Shown here in pieces: positions 22,464-35,215 of a stretch of DNA of 64,000 nt. Source of the DNA: Gnetum montanum (taxonomy: Eukaryota > Streptophyta > Gnetopsida > Gnetales > Gnetaceae); the NCBI GenBank assembly GCA_015680685.1, contig MNCI01009030.1, forward strand, positions 11,656 through 75,655. The letters run 5' to 3'. Position numbers and translations under genes: made by a program. Positions within the stretch are counted from its first letter, which is position 1. Every line of letters starts with the position of its first letter. Under the pieces are notes generated by a model. It did not search any database, had not been told where the DNA came from, and was given only the letters and a program-made list of their open reading frames with translations.

Positions 22464-23100
22464 CAGCCACTGGGTGCCCTCCTGCTTTGTGGCTGCTGCA
22501 TACAGACGCCTTTGAATGTTAATTTCTTGTGCACACTGATTACATGCCTTAATCTATGTGCTCTTGATGGACCAAATCTTTTGCACGCAATTGCACCCAT
22601 TATCGCTATACACGATGCATGGAATACGCTTCTTCTCAATATTTTCTAGCTCATTTTCCTTAGATATTTTGAGAGAGAGATCCCTTATACTCATTCATGC
22701 ATCAATCGTGCTTAACTAAGCCCTTCCCATGATGATGGGGAAGTCGCTTTTGCACTTGTCCACCTTGATCACTAGAAAATCAGCAAATTAGGACCACCCA
22801 CAAATTGTGGTCACAATGTCCTCTACTAATCCTAGAGGAGCAGTAATTGACTGATCTGCTAATTCTAGATGAATGTTGCTCTTCTTGAAAGGTGGTAGGT
22901 TTCAGGCCTTGTACATGTCATGGGAGATGAGATTAACTCTAGAACTAGAGTCAAGAAGGGCCTTGCATGACTCATGTCTAGCGATCTATAGATAGATGAG
23001 TGGGCTTCCTAGATCAGATCTTTTCGTAGGAAGATTGCTAGCCTTGATCTAGTCAGAAATAGCATGGGTTAGCATTATAGTGTGGATCCTAGGGGGAACT
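22464..23100 (-). pseudogene. Element 3 retropepsin remnant
   Basis: Protease blocks are readable: CKALLDSSSRVNLISHDMYKA near 22960, LVEDIVTTICGWS near 22810, and FPIIMGRA near 22735. The active-site triad is D-S-S instead of D-S-G, and stops interrupt the frame, so it is inactive. The gene order gag, protease, RT is the standard Ty3/Gypsy order. Confidence 0.7.
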
Positions 23101-25540
23101 TGGTTTGAAGGGCACTCAAAGGTATTTCATGTAGAGGATGAGGGTAATGGAGATGCAGGATGATAAGCCAAAGTAGGTTGTAAGGGCTAGAGAGGACAGC
23201 TGGATTGGAAGGAAGGCCTTTTCTTGATCGATTATCTGGACCACTTGGTTGAAAAACTAGTTGTAAGTGTATAGCTCGTGTATCATTTCATTGTTGCCGC
23301 TATGGAGGAATCTCACCCTATATAGACAGAGCAAGAGGTAATTGGGTTGAAGGTGGAGATGTTGGTGTAAAGAGATGTGGAGGATGATAAGGATATGGAT
23401 ATGGGTTTTTCCCTCAAATAGATGGTGAATGTGTTTGGTGATACTCTAGAGGGTAATAGTGATGCTGGAATGATGTATGACTTGTAGAGCTTCTAGGGGA
23501 GATGGGCTACTAAACATAGTACCTGTATGGATTTAGTTTCCTATAAGGGTACTACTTCCTTGGTGGTGGAATTCCCCATGATTGTGGTTGGTACCACTAT
23601 TGGTATTGTTCATAAGGTTGTGGAGGAGTTCCACTTGTTTAGTAAGCTTTTTGTTGCTGGTGGAATTTCCTTGGGCTGACTTAAGGACAAGGCAATCGTT
23701 TAGGAGCTTGTCTATGTGCTAGGCGAGGATTCAATCTGTACACTCTAGACTCTTGTAAGTGTAACATCATAAGGAAACATCCCTTGGGATTTTCATATTG
23801 ACAGATGTCACATTTAGTTTCATCATTAGAGTTAGACTCCATAACTTCCTCTATTGTGGTAGCTTTGACCTTACCTCTTTGGTAGGCATGTTCAGCTCCT
23901 TTTCGCCTCCTACAATTTTGCTCTTTAGATTCCTCAACAATCTTCAAAGTAATTTGAAACTTTTCATCCAAAGAGTCCCATAACTTGTCAACCTTGGCCG
24001 AAATGTCAAAAATAGATTTTTGAATAGGTAAGGTATTTCTATTCACCACTTCATAAAGTGGTGATTCCTCCTCATCACAGAATCAGACTTCTCATTTTTG
24101 ATGGATGGGTCCCTATTATACTCTTTTTAGCAGTTTCCCTCTTTCGTAGCTCATCTTCTTCTTTTGCTACCTACTCAATTAACCTTTGGATCTGATGGGC
24201 TATCTGTTTAGACAATCTTCCTTAGGCATACATTCGAAGGATTCTTCTAGTTTCTGCTCTAAGCCCATCTATGATGTGATGAAGTTGTTCCCTCTAAGAA
24301 TAACCATGGGTAGGGTATTGGTGTAAGAGTAAATAACATTGACCCATAGTAGCATCCAAGAGTTCATGTGCTCCCTGTTTCTAGCCTTGGATTTACCTTA
24401 TCAGATTAGACACTTTGAAGTACGTCTAATATTTTTTATTGAATAGTTATAACATAGTACTCCATTTGTGGATAGATTCTAGCTCTAAGGACCGGTATCA
24501 ACTTTTAGCTTCCTTGATGAGTGTCCTTGGGAAAAGTTTGAGTTTCTGCCACTCATTCTCTATGTTTTGTAAGGCACAAGCATCTTGAAAAGCTTGCAGA
24601 TGTGTTTGCGGATCAGAGTTGTATTCCCCTTCAAATCTTGGGATATTTTTCATGTCTAGGGACTTGATCTGACTATCCTTCAAATACTTGGTTGGGATTT
24701 TTACTACCTCCACAATTTTGAGCATACTTGAGTTGCTAATAGAGGTTCATCAGCATCACTGCATTGATGATGCCAATGATGGTTTCAGCCACCCCTTCGG
24801 TTTTGATGGCCTTCATGGTCATTGTTATCTCAACGATTACCTTCATCATGGTTGTTTCGATGATGGCTTCTATGAGAATGGTCAAATGAAGAGGAATGTT
24901 GAGAATCAGATGAAGAGGATGAAGAGGAAGGTGGACTGCCATCGCCACCATGGTATCCACCACCACTCTTATGTTTATTACGATCTCCATTCTTAAATCC
25001 CTTGTTGTTGCAATGTTTACTTGAATCCCTACCTTGGTTGTTACTTTTTCCTAAACCTAATTTATGGATAGTGGATCACAGGTTTAGATTCACACCCTTG
25101 TCACTAGTATCAGGGGGTGGAGAATCTTCATATTGAGAATCTTCAGTAGGAGGATCCTCAATGCTATCTTGAGTTAGTAGGAACAAGGGATTAGTGTAAT
25201 GTTTCCCCTTTGTATCTTCATGGAGTTTCTCCTGACATTGATCTCGCTTGCATTGTGTTTTAGTGGGATAGTAATTTTGATTGTCATATCCATCCACAAT
25301 GTATTCTTCATGAAGATCTGAGATGCCCAACTTCTTAAGAGTTTTAAACAACATCCTGGACACATATCGATCGGGGGGCAAGACGATGTTGCCCTTCATA
25401 TCATGCCATCTCATCTATTCATCCTGATGTAGGATGAAGGTGAAATTTAGCACAAAATCATCTGGATGAGTGTATACCACTTTGCATTCTTGTGGGACCA
25501 GTGGTTTGGTATCTTTGTGCTTGTGAGAAGAAGAAGACAT
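23101..25540 (-). pseudogene. Element 3 gag remnant
   Basis: Starts at MSSSSHKHKD (25540), with the conserved N-terminal domain (NIVLPPDRYVSRMLFKTLKK near 25390). A Ser/Asp/His-rich stretch follows near 24960-24740, then the gag core (MKNIPRFEGEYNSDPQTHL near 24655), the coil near 23990, and the zinc-knuckle-like motif CDICQYENPKGC (near 23815), in which the His is Asn. The linker follows to 23100. There are multiple stops and frame changes. This version is clearly diverged from elements 1, 2 and 5. Confidence 0.7.
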
Positions 25541-25676
25541 TTTGCAAAACACAATAAAATTATTAATGTGCTTTTATAACTCTATGTATAGTGGGAATTA
25601 GATTGACCTTGAGGTTCATACAACAATATTAATTATATTCACTTAAACCTAAATAGCACATGTTCCACAAACAAAG

Positions 25677-25694
25677 TCCTTGGCAATGGAGCCA
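25677..25694 (-). other. Element 3 primer-binding site, tRNA-Asp type
   Basis: A degenerate match to the tRNA-Asp 3' end, one base left of the LTR start at 25696. Confidence 0.7.
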
Positions 25695-25695
25695 A

Positions 25696-26673
25696 TGATG
25701 AGTGGCGAGGTACCCCTATGCCCAACCATATGAATCACAAAATGTTCACGTGCGATCCGGTCAAACTTCGTAGACTTTATCGTTTCTTGTGCACTAGTCC
25801 TTTAGGAAGTAAGTCTTGCCTTAAGGTCAATCATTGTCTTTCCAATTACACTTATGATGTTCATTGGTATGGTTAAGTGTAACTGAGGCATTTGATTTTT
25901 ATCATTTTTTGTTTTATATGTTAGTGCTCAAATGTAGATAAAAGGAATTTGATTAACTAATCTAAATTAAATAATTAACTAGCATTTAACTAATCCTAAC
26001 ATAAGCATCCAATCCCACTTTTCATACACATCTTGAACCCACATATCCATTGCTGGGTGACCAAGCACTACGCTACTAGGCATATCAGGCAATAACGCTA
26101 CTGGGATTACCAAGTGAATATGTGTTATGCTTGAAGTGGTCGTACTTATGTGTGTAATCTATCTCACTTAATTAACTCATTAACATAATAACTAGGAAAT
26201 ATTTAATAGCTAATTGAAAGCATTTAATAAATAATTGAAAATAGTAAATGCCTAAATAAAATAGCTAATCTATCCAAAGTGCTACAAATTTTATCAAAAA
26301 GCTCATCTTTATTGCCGCACACACTATTGTGCTCAAGTACAACAATGCTCGAATAAAGATTTGTACACTCAATGACTCTTGCTGTAGGCACTTGAGGGAA
26401 AGAATTCTAACTTGTAACCTTGCTTGGCACTTGTAACTTGCCTTTATTGGCTCCACAACTCCATGTTGGCATGACCTCTAATTTGAAAGTATAAATACCT
26501 TAGGTCAATTTCCCAAAGATCACCTCATAAGACATGCCTGCTATTACAATGTGCCCTTTTAGGTCTTGTTACAACTTTTCCTTTTTGGGCTTATTACAAT
26601 AAATACATCATTGGTTACAAAATGACACCATCTTTGCCATAGAACAACTCCAATTAGGAATGGGGATATCACA
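25696..26673 (-). repeat. Element 3, 5' LTR (subfamily c)
   Basis: Starts TGATGAGTGGCGAGG and ends about 26671-26673 (GATATCACA). Its distal 250 bp differs from the other LTRs but resembles 42400-42640. To its right, 26674-26712 looks like the polypurine-tract region of another element of the same orientation (CTACCCCACTTAGTTTTCAT). This LTR may therefore have been shared by two elements in tandem. Confidence 0.65.
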
Positions 26674-28149
26674 AACTACCCCACTTAGTTTTCATTCATC
26701 CTCAAACATATCTGATGAGTGGCGAGGTAACCCTACACTCAACCATACGAATACGAGCGTTCATGCATGATTTGGTCAAACTTCGCAGATGGGCTAGTTG
26801 TGGTATCCAGATAGTTACTTGTTGATCGCAGTTCGCTGTCTTCCCACTTGCACTAGTATATATGTTATCACATATGGTTTAGTCTAGAGTGAGGTGTATG
26901 ATGTGATTCTAAACTAGTGCTACTCTTAGAGGCAATGGAAAATAACTTTAATTGAGCTAAGGAGGAAAGAGAGAGAGAATCTAACTACGAGGAAATAGGA
27001 GGAGAGAATCTAAGCTAGCCTAAGTGCGATGAGTATTCGTTCCTTAATCATCCATACACATCTTGGACCTTGTGTACCACTACCACTGGGATTACCAACT
27101 GCATGTCCTAGGTATCCTACTAGGTTACTGATGAGCGGTTAGGTATCCCTATGCCCAACCATACAAATACGAGTGTTCATGCGCAATCCAGTTGAACTCC
27201 GCAGACAGGCTAATTGTGGTATCTAGATCATTACACGTTGAAGGTAGTTCGTTGTCTTCCCACCTGGACTAGTATTTGCTTTGTCACGTATGGTTTAGTC
27301 CAGAGTGAGACGTATGATGTGATCCTAAACTAATGCTACTCCTAGAGACAATGGAGAATAATATTGATTGAACTAATGAGTAATAGGAAATGAGTCTAAG
27401 CTAGCCTAAGTGCGATGAGTATCCATTCCTTAATCATCCATACACATCTTGGACCTCGTGCACGACTACTACTGGGATTACCAAGGTAGATCCTAGGTAC
27501 GCTACTGGGTTACCAAGTAGTCACACCTAAATGCTCGTGATTAAGTTGTACTCATTCCACATTTAACAATAGGAATAGTAAATGATGATAAATAAATATT
27601 AATTAAGAAAGTAATAAATATTAACTAAGAAAGCAATAAATAACAATAACAATTATCAATTAAACTAGACAATTAAAACTAAGTGAATGCTATAATGATG
27701 AAGTAATCTCGATCTTTATTGCTGATCATGTGTGTGTCCAAGTATGTCACACTTGAATAAAGGTTCCATACAATTACAAGCATCACACTACGAGCATGCA
27801 CTGGGAAAATAATCTAACTCCTACAGAAACAAACTGAAAGAGTCTAGCTACAAATGACAAAAGGATTCCTAAATGAGGCAGAAGGCCCTCTTATTTATAG
27901 GTCTGGATAGGCGGCTGCGTAAACGGGGCCCCATCAACACATCGACTAATTAGCGCTTCATCATACCCTCACGATTGAATAACAACTCGTCCTCGAGTCA
28001 AAGAAAGTGAGGAACAAGCTCAATTGAATACATAGTGGATAGGTATGGGATTATTGACTGACTAGAAATTTATTCATGTCGTAGTGGAGAATTAAACAAA
28101 ATTTAGACACAACACATAGAAAATCTTATGATTACAAAATTAGTGGAAC

Positions 28150-29590
28150 TCATGTAGTTCTTGGTGGCAGTGGCTCCTCCATAGGTGTCTTTCCCTTTTC
28201 TTGCACTCCAGGTCTTGGGATTTGATGGCATTGAAGTATGGCCTAGATTTTATCCTCTTCGGTCCGAGGGTCTTATGCCATCCATGCTAATGTTCCAATG
28301 TTTGATGGACTCGGCACCTTCCACGGACAGGGTAGTTGCGGGAACATTTGGTTGGCTTTAACATACCATGCCACGAACACCCGTCGTTCCTCCTCATAGG
28401 CTCTGGCTTTGTCTTTGTATTCATTAAGATCTATTAGCCATTGAGCCAAGGCAGTTGCAACATCTTTCTGTCCTTGGTAGCTTGCTTTTACCATCACAAG
28501 TTCAAAATTTGCAACGTCTATATTTTCTTTCAGCTTCTTGTGTTCTGCAAATTCAGCTTCATATTTAATATGGGTGGAAGCTACCTACTGTTTGAGCTTT
28601 GTTCTCAGGCACCTTGCTGTTAACATGGAAAGGTTGGCATATCTAAGGTTTGCCAACTTCATGTACTCTGTCAAGTCCTAGATCTGCAGGTCCTAGTTCT
28701 TAGATTCCGCTTGGTGGGCAAAGGTGTAGGTGTCCAATATGGCCCTCCAATTAGTGTGTTGAGCACTGATAATGTTGATTTGAGCCTTGGCCATATGGAT
28801 CTCCTTCTCCAGGATTTATTTGTACATCCCCACCTGATCCCAGAAGTGCTTCTTCAGCTTCTCATGTCGTTTAGCCTCATTCTACCACACACCTATCTTA
28901 ATTGCTTATTTTTGGTGAATAGCGCGTACCTCCTCCATTGAGAGGGTTTGGTTTTCTTTGGCTAAATGGCTTACATCTCAGTTGACCCGAATGAATTGTT
29001 CTCGTAGTTGATGAAAGTGTTCATCGAGAACATTCTTTTGCTTCTCTACTATGGTCAACCGAAGGTTATTTGCAACCAACTACTTGTTCTCCTTTTCTAA
29101 GGCCTTGAGTGCCTTAAGATGCACATGGATTTGCACCTGTGATGCGGAGGCATCCCAAACAGTCGTCTCCTTTTCTTCTACCACCTTTTTATTCTCTGTC
29201 AACAGTTTATTAAGTGGCTTAGTTCTGAAAGTGTCCAATTGGTTCTTAGCAACCTTTGGCCCTATATTCAGAAGGTTTAATACTTATGACATGGCTTGAA
29301 TAGAGAAATCAATAGTCACACCACAAATGTTAACCATGGTGCCTTCTTCTTTATTGTGAAAAAATTGGTACGTTTCCCCTAAGTACTAGGCATCACTTTC
29401 AGAGAGGGTATCTCCTGCTTCTGCCTACTTGGACCGTACGGTAGGAGGATCTTCTTGATGAATACTGAATGATTGTTCCTCCTGTTCTGCGTGTTGTCTG
29501 GTAGGATCTTGTCTTCCACCTCTCTGAGATCGTTCGATCGCACCTTGAGCAAGACCTTCCTGTTGTCTGCGTTTCAGGACCCTCTGCAAT
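28150..29590 (-). pseudogene. Element 4 coiled-coil protein frame with many stops
   Basis: Reading the minus strand from about 29590 to 28150 in one frame gives roughly 480 codons with about a dozen stops and no frameshift that I could detect. The N-terminal part is rich in Gln, Arg and Glu. The middle has long Lys/Glu/Leu-rich helices typical of coiled coils (for example LKALKALEKENK and FAEHKKLKENIDVANFEL). The end has NQMFPQLPCPW. Almost all stops are TAG, TAA or TGA where a single C-to-T change from CAG, CAA or CGA would explain them. I recognise no family. In Athila-like elements an extra ORF often lies in this 3' position, sometimes called env-like; nothing here shows a membrane segment. 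Confidence 0.6.
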
Positions 29591-31347
29591 CACACGGGAC
29601 CAATCGTTAGTAAGGTTATTACCAAAGTTAGGTTATACCTTACTGCTTGCCTTAATAGATTTACTTTATTTCCATGTGATGTTAATTATTGAACGAACAT
29701 GTCCCCGAAAGATTATAGTGTTGAGTCCTCTTTGCTTAGGTGGTTTCCAAATTTAATTTTCTGGTATAGCTAAGGGGATGAAATTGTTTTTGACACATTT
29801 TATTCTTAATTTTAGAACTAATTACCCTTAAAGATGTCCTTTGGAAAATGATGAATTTCAAAAAATTTCAAAAAAGTTATGTGTTATTCAGTGAGTGCCC
29901 CTCCCCCACAACTAAGCTGAACACTCTGGGTTCAAGTAGGTAGAGTACCAGCAAGCGAGATATAGGTATAAAAGCAAGGGTCTCACAATTGTAAGTCGTA
30001 GAGAGAGAAAAAATTGAAAATCTCCCCTACGTGAATAGTGGAAAATGATTGTAAGTGTTGCGAGGAGGTCACGTATACATATTTTCATCAAAGTTAGGGC
30101 ACTTAGAGAATGTATTGAATTTTTAATATTTCTTTTGAAATTAAACGATGTAAACTAAGGACATCTAGACGATTGTTATAGGGTTCCAGGGTAATTCAAC
30201 TAGTTCTGAAGGCACGAAAATTATGATGGTGTGGAATTTATCAATAAGGACCTTGGATGGTAGAGAAAAAGGCCATGTGATGATTCATAGGAACGTTGAA
30301 TCTGAAGGATAGTAATAAGGGAACGAATATAAATTGAAAAATTAAGCTGAGGGTAAGAAATTATGTGTGTGAGCTATGTCCTAAGTGAAGATTACAACAA
30401 AAATTACACAAGTGGGTCCTCCCCAAAGCAAGTTCCAACCTATAATGCCCTTGTGTAACCACACTTAAAGTTTCTGTGGGCACTAGAAGGGTTAAATGTA
30501 ATCTGCACTAACTGCACAAAACACACACATGTAAATACCACCATGATGAGGTATGAATTCAATGCTATACAAGACACAAGTCACAATTACATAAACAATG
30601 AGATGGAATGAATTGGAGAAGGGATTGCAGAGATTGGGACGTGAGGTAACTAACTCAGGGCACAATGAATCCTGCGTGTAAAGCATGATTAACATGTCAT
30701 TAACCTGTCGTTCCAAGATCAGGACCAAGTCCATCCTTTCAATCAGTGACATCACATTGTTTCATCCCATGATGAGCGGCTATGAGAGTACCATAACAAT
30801 AAGGTGTACAATCACTTGGCATTTTGTTCAAGGGAGGAGTGATTTTTGTTTTGTGGCACTTCCCTTTTATTTGCTTTTTTTTTCTTTTCTTTTTTTTTTG
30901 AATATTGAATCCAGAGGAGCTGCCAACCTTCAGGCATGGGTGCATGTCTTTCTAGTGGGACCCCCTAGAACAGTATTTGATTTTTGAGTGCCCTTTTGAT
31001 TACTCTTACTCCCATTTTTCATTAGATCTACAAGGATCTTAGTACAGCCACGTTGCATGATAACTCCCACAGACGTCACCAAAGAGAATCTGCAAGTCCG
31101 CTTGATGTCACACCCTAATCATTTCCTCTTGGTCCATCCTTCTTCATTCTGGGTACAATGAACACAAAATTAATTTTTAAGTTTCAAGAATGTCAAGAAT
31201 ATCACTGTGCCCCTGAACAGACCCTCTTATTTGTAGAATGGATGAGTGGGTGTAATGGGCTCACTATCCAAATAATTGATCACCAAGACTTGATAGCATA
31301 GAACAACACCTCAACCAACGATCCACATGAGCATTTTAATCATGGAT

Positions 31348-31480
31348 GAGATTACTCATAAAAAGATAAAGGGAAAGACACCTGTGGAGGAGCCTATGGA
31401 TAAAAAGATTACTCATAAAAAGATAAAAAGATAAAGGGAAAGACACCCATGGGAAAGATTGATAAAAACTAGCCCATCCA
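31348..31480. repeat. Short tandem and inverted duplication
   Basis: GATTACTCATAAAAAGATAA followed by GGGAAAGACACC occurs twice in tandem (from 31351 and about 31409). The part at 31370-31396 also matches, in inverted orientation, the end of the coiled-coil frame near 28165-28195 (GGAAAGACACCTATGGAGGA on the minus strand there). Confidence 0.6.
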
Positions 31481-31952
31481 TAAATGCTTGTGATTAATTT
31501 GTACTCATTCCATGTTTACTAACAGGGATAGGAGATGAGGGTAGAGAAATTTTAATTATGAAAGCAATAAATAACAATTAAAATTAAGTGAATGTTGCTA
31601 TGATGAAGTAATCTTGATCTTTATTGCCAGTCATGTACGTGTCCAAATACGTCACACTCGAATAAAGGTTTCATACAATTACAATCATCATACTATGGGC
31701 ATGCACTAGGGAAAGGTTTGAGAGGAAAAACTAACAAAAGGATCCTACTCTAACACTAACTTCCTATTACTTTCCCATGCGCCCAATTGTGTATTTATAG
31801 GCTCACACGAGAACCGTGATATCGTGTATCCGATATCACTTGTCAGGCTGCGATATCGTGTACCCGATATCGGAACTCATTAGACCTGATATCTTGTACT
31901 TGATAACAGGGGTTTGATAACCGCACCTGACAAATCATGATTCATCAATATC

Positions 31953-32525
31953 CATGTTGATGGCATTTCTATATGCTCTAATATTCCCTTTATGCTCCAA
32001 TGCTCTAATGCTTTACTTTTTCCTTTTAAAATGGGGTTGAATATTTTAAAGTCCTTATGCTTATTCTGCAAATGAAATATAAATCAAAAAAATATTTGAG
32101 GAAAATAAATTATATTATTTCAAAAACTCATCTTAATCTTTAGGTCATGAAAATAGGTGAATTAAAGGTCTATGAACCACTAATCACCAATCCTAACTAA
32201 CTTTACACAAAGTGTAACACATATCTGGTTATTTAAGTGAAGGTAGAACAAATCCTTTTCCCACTTGTATTACCAAAATATTTTAACTGCCTAAATTAGA
32301 CATATAAATTAAATAAATAAAGAGAAAGAAAAATAAGAAATAAGAAGTAGAAGTAAAGTTAAGAAACTCCCTAATTTTTATCAATCTTTGGGATCAAGAA
32401 ATGTAGTTGTACTTCTGTAATAAGGACAATATAGTTGGATGGGCTAGTTTGGGATGGTAGGACTCAATCTTGCTCCTCAACTTCTTCCTTAGGAATTAAC
32501 TCTAATAGCTTAGTAACTTGGAAGA
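31953..32525. other. Decayed repeat DNA, no gene recognised
   Basis: AT-rich sequence right of the solo LTR. It was presumably continuous with 26674-26712 before that insertion. No reading frame, terminal repeat or RNA gene is evident. Confidence 0.5.
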
Positions 32526-32779
32526 ATTGGGTATCATACTAAATGTAATCTAAAGTCTCAATAAAGAAAGATGTTAACTCATCTTCAGTAATCATGATAA
32601 CATAATTGGTGAATTGTGGTTCTTGATGAATATGATCCATTAGCATTATTTGTTCTTGTATTCTGCGATTCAACTTATCTACTGAGGATTTGAAATAGGC
32701 AGAGTATGCATTGGCCAATGAAATGATATGATGAACTGATGGAAACATCTTCTTCAAATTAGGTTCCTCTTTCAAAGGC
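32526..32779. repeat. Duplicate of the right flank of element 5 (apparent empty-site sequence)
   Basis: About 254 bp that repeats 39434-39687 with roughly 3% mismatch, from ATTGGGTATCATACTAAATG to CTCTTTCAAAGGC. It sits where element 5 should begin and ends at a single N (32780), after which the sequence is already deep inside the LTR. It looks like sequence from an allele or paralogue lacking the insertion. Confidence 0.7.
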
Positions 32780-32780
32780 N
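32780..32780. other. Single N, probable misjoin
   Basis: The sequence switches at this base from apparent empty-site DNA to mid-LTR sequence. The first 478 bp of the element 5 3' LTR are missing. Confidence 0.7.
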
Positions 32781-33235
32781 TGTCCCACATTCTAAGAGGT
32801 AAGGGTGAGAGAATCTACTCACGATGAGTAGCTGATTCCTTGTCTAGCCGTACACATTCGTCAATGCTCGTAACCAAGTCGTACTCATGCCGCGTTACTA
32901 AGAAAGCAATAAATAACATTAATTAAACCTATCCATGCACTGCAAGGTTTATCCACAAAGCTCGTCTTTATTGCCATACACAACTTGCGTTTAGGTACAA
33001 AGCTGCTAGAATAAAGAACTGTTCACTTAGGGGACTCCTACTGCGGGCACACGGAAACTATTCTATCTCTGGGGTGATTAATCCGCCAGAGCTTCGCTAC
33101 TTTATGCCTATGATTATAAATGAGGGGAGTGCCGCCTCTTATTTATAGATTTGGCAGTGAACCGCGATATCGCAGGAAATGACATGATATCGCAGGGGAT
33201 GCGATATCGCGGCCTGTGCAATTCGTGTCTCATCA
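32781..33235 (-). repeat. Element 5, 3' LTR, left end missing
   Basis: Corresponds to about 38937-39433 of the 5' LTR. It ends CTCATCA and has three GATATC motifs (33169-33210), against about six related motifs in the 5' LTR. The minus-strand TATA box lies near 33140. Confidence 0.8.
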
Positions 33236-35215
33236 TACCCCCATGACTGAATGAAAACTCGTCCTCGAGTTCCTTACAATAATATCAGGTAGGTATGGGA
33301 TTATTGAGGGAAATGGAACTAATGGAATGACATGTGAACGGTTCATTATTACAAGACTTGACAAGACTGGTGTTCATGACAACAAGGGTGAACACCTTAT
33401 TACAATGACATTAGGCCATATTTGGTAGCTGAGAGAAAAGAGGAGAGAGAATAGAAGAGAAGAAGAGAGAAGAGTCTTACTGCTGCCAATGCCTAGATTG
33501 CGCCTTCCGTTGTCCATCCGTAAGCGCATCATCAATTCTACTCCTTGCATAGCTGCTTCAGCACTCCTCCATTCCAAGTGTTTGCTCCAGATCTGGTTCA
33601 TTGTTGTATGATTGTCATCTACACACACAACATAATCATATATTAGCAAGGGTAATTGAATCATTAAGTAATTAATACCTTGCTTCAGTGGAAGTCCATT
33701 GGCTAGGTTGTGGTATGGCTTATATGGATCTAGGAAGATGTAATTGATGACTACCGAAGGTGTAGGGGTTAGGAAGAGAAACAAAAAAATTTGGGGCTTA
33801 GGAGAAAAATCGAAAAATCAGGCCCCGTACCCCCATGACTAATTGCGAACCTTCGGTAGCGAAAGAATGAAGAAAGAAAAGGAGTAAGAAAGATAGGTAA
33901 AAGGGGACAATTATGGCATCGATGAAGCGGATGTCAAGATGGGAATGAACAAAATAATAATTAATTGCAAAATGTTAAGGAAAAGAAATTAACTAATGTT
34001 TCAAATAGGTATGTCAATGGGTCCTCCCCAAAGTAGGCTCATGCCGTTAATGCCTTGACAAACCCACATTCAAAGAGTCTGTAGGCTCTAGGAATGTCTT
34101 TTGGAACAAGAGTTAAAGTCTTAACCAGAAGAATTTACCAAAAAAAAACAATGCATCAACCAAAATATATACACTAATGATACAACCGACAATGAGGTGA
34201 ACAATCGAGAGAAGGATGGAGAGAAGGAGAAATGGAATGGAATCCCAAGAACAAGGTGGTGTCGAGCCCCTTGTGTGTTTAATGATTAATGCGACTTGGA
34301 AAATCTCATTCCAACTCTGGCCTCAAACCAACCACATCCAGTGACTTCGCATCAATGCATTCGGTTAAACCATCCACTTAGATAACGAGGATGCATCTTC
34401 AAAGAGCCACCACCATTCCGATGAAACAAAGAACAGAATGGGAAGCGAGAAGGGCCTTAGTTAGAGGGAACACTTTGGTTCCATAACCAGTGCTTGTAGC
34501 CCATAGTTATTCCATCTAAGGGGTGTGCTTTGAATCCTCACTTTGGTTTTTTTTTTTGTTTTTTTTTGTGTTTTGTGTTTTTTGTTTTTATGCGTGGGGA
34601 CCACACCATGCAAAGACTCCTTTATTTTTATTGTCTTAGCTTTTGATTATTGCGTTACATCGGAACGGTAAGAAAACTCAAGAAGAAAACAGCCAAGCAC
34701 CCAAGTGAATGACCAACACAAAAGTATCAAGTTCCTTTGAAGTCACACCCTTTGCAATCCTTGAGTCCTTCCTTAGTTTGAGAAATACCCAGTCACTTAT
34801 TTGTTAAAGTTCTTATTGTACATTTCCAAGCCAAGGAAAACCATAGAAATTGGTGGATGGATGGATGAAGTGATCTCATTGCCTACCATATTAAAAGAAA
34901 CATACCTTAGTATCAACATTGTAGCTTAAAGGTAAAAACCAAACATTAGCAATCAATATGAAAATAGTTCATACGATCAGCCCGAACACTTATTGGGTGA
35001 CAAACTTACATGGTCGATGACACATACACATACACACACAAAATAGAAAAGTATAACGATGGTGTAAAACAAAAAAAAAGAAGAGTTAAAGAAAGTGTAA
35101 AACAAAAACAAAAAAAGTTAAAGAAATTTGTAAAATAAAAATGTGTAAAAAAAAAACGTTGTAAAACAAAAATGTGTAAAACAAAAACTAAAAAAGAACT
35201 GAGGGCCCCATGTGA
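33236..35215 (-). other. Element 5, conserved 3' internal region without pol
   Basis: About 2 kb, alignable with 6427-8474 and 11167-13467. It has GGGTCCTCCCCAAAGTAGGC near 34020, a long T/G tract at 34545-34590 (plus strand), and A-rich repeats with ACAAAAA and GTAAAAC units near 35060-35190. No pol domain is found. Confidence 0.7.
33374..33619 (-). other. Short conserved reading frame near the 3' end of element 5
   Basis: About 81 codons starting DDNHTTMNQIWSKHLEW and containing LRMDNGRRNLGIGSS. It is homologous to 11356-11538 in element 2. An acceptor-like GTGTAG lies just before it. The C-terminal part is hydrophobic (LLFSLLFSLSYQIW). No family is recognised. Confidence 0.4.

Larger units (their letters stand above)
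27129..31484 (-). mobile_element. Element 4: truncated subfamily b element nested in the solo LTR
   Basis: The 3' LTR is 27129-27963 (TGATGAG to TTCATCA), followed by a polypurine-type sequence (TACCCTC on +) and internal DNA. The internal part has a decayed coiled-coil frame (28150-29590), then non-coding sequence homologous to the 3' internal regions of elements 1, 2 and 5: the block near 29890 and GGGTCCTCCCCAAAGCAAG near 30414. No 5' LTR or PBS is found at the right end, so it is truncated near 31484. Confidence 0.7.
26713..31947 (-). mobile_element. Solo LTR (subfamily b) split by element 4
   Basis: LTR sequence occupies 26713-27128 and resumes at about 31485-31947, ending TTCATCA. The target duplication ATATC lies at 26708-26712 and 31948-31952, which identifies both ends of one insertion with no internal region. 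The interruption is element 4 (27129-31484). The right half carries an AATAAA signal near 31620 and GATATC motifs at 31805-31895. Confidence 0.75.
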
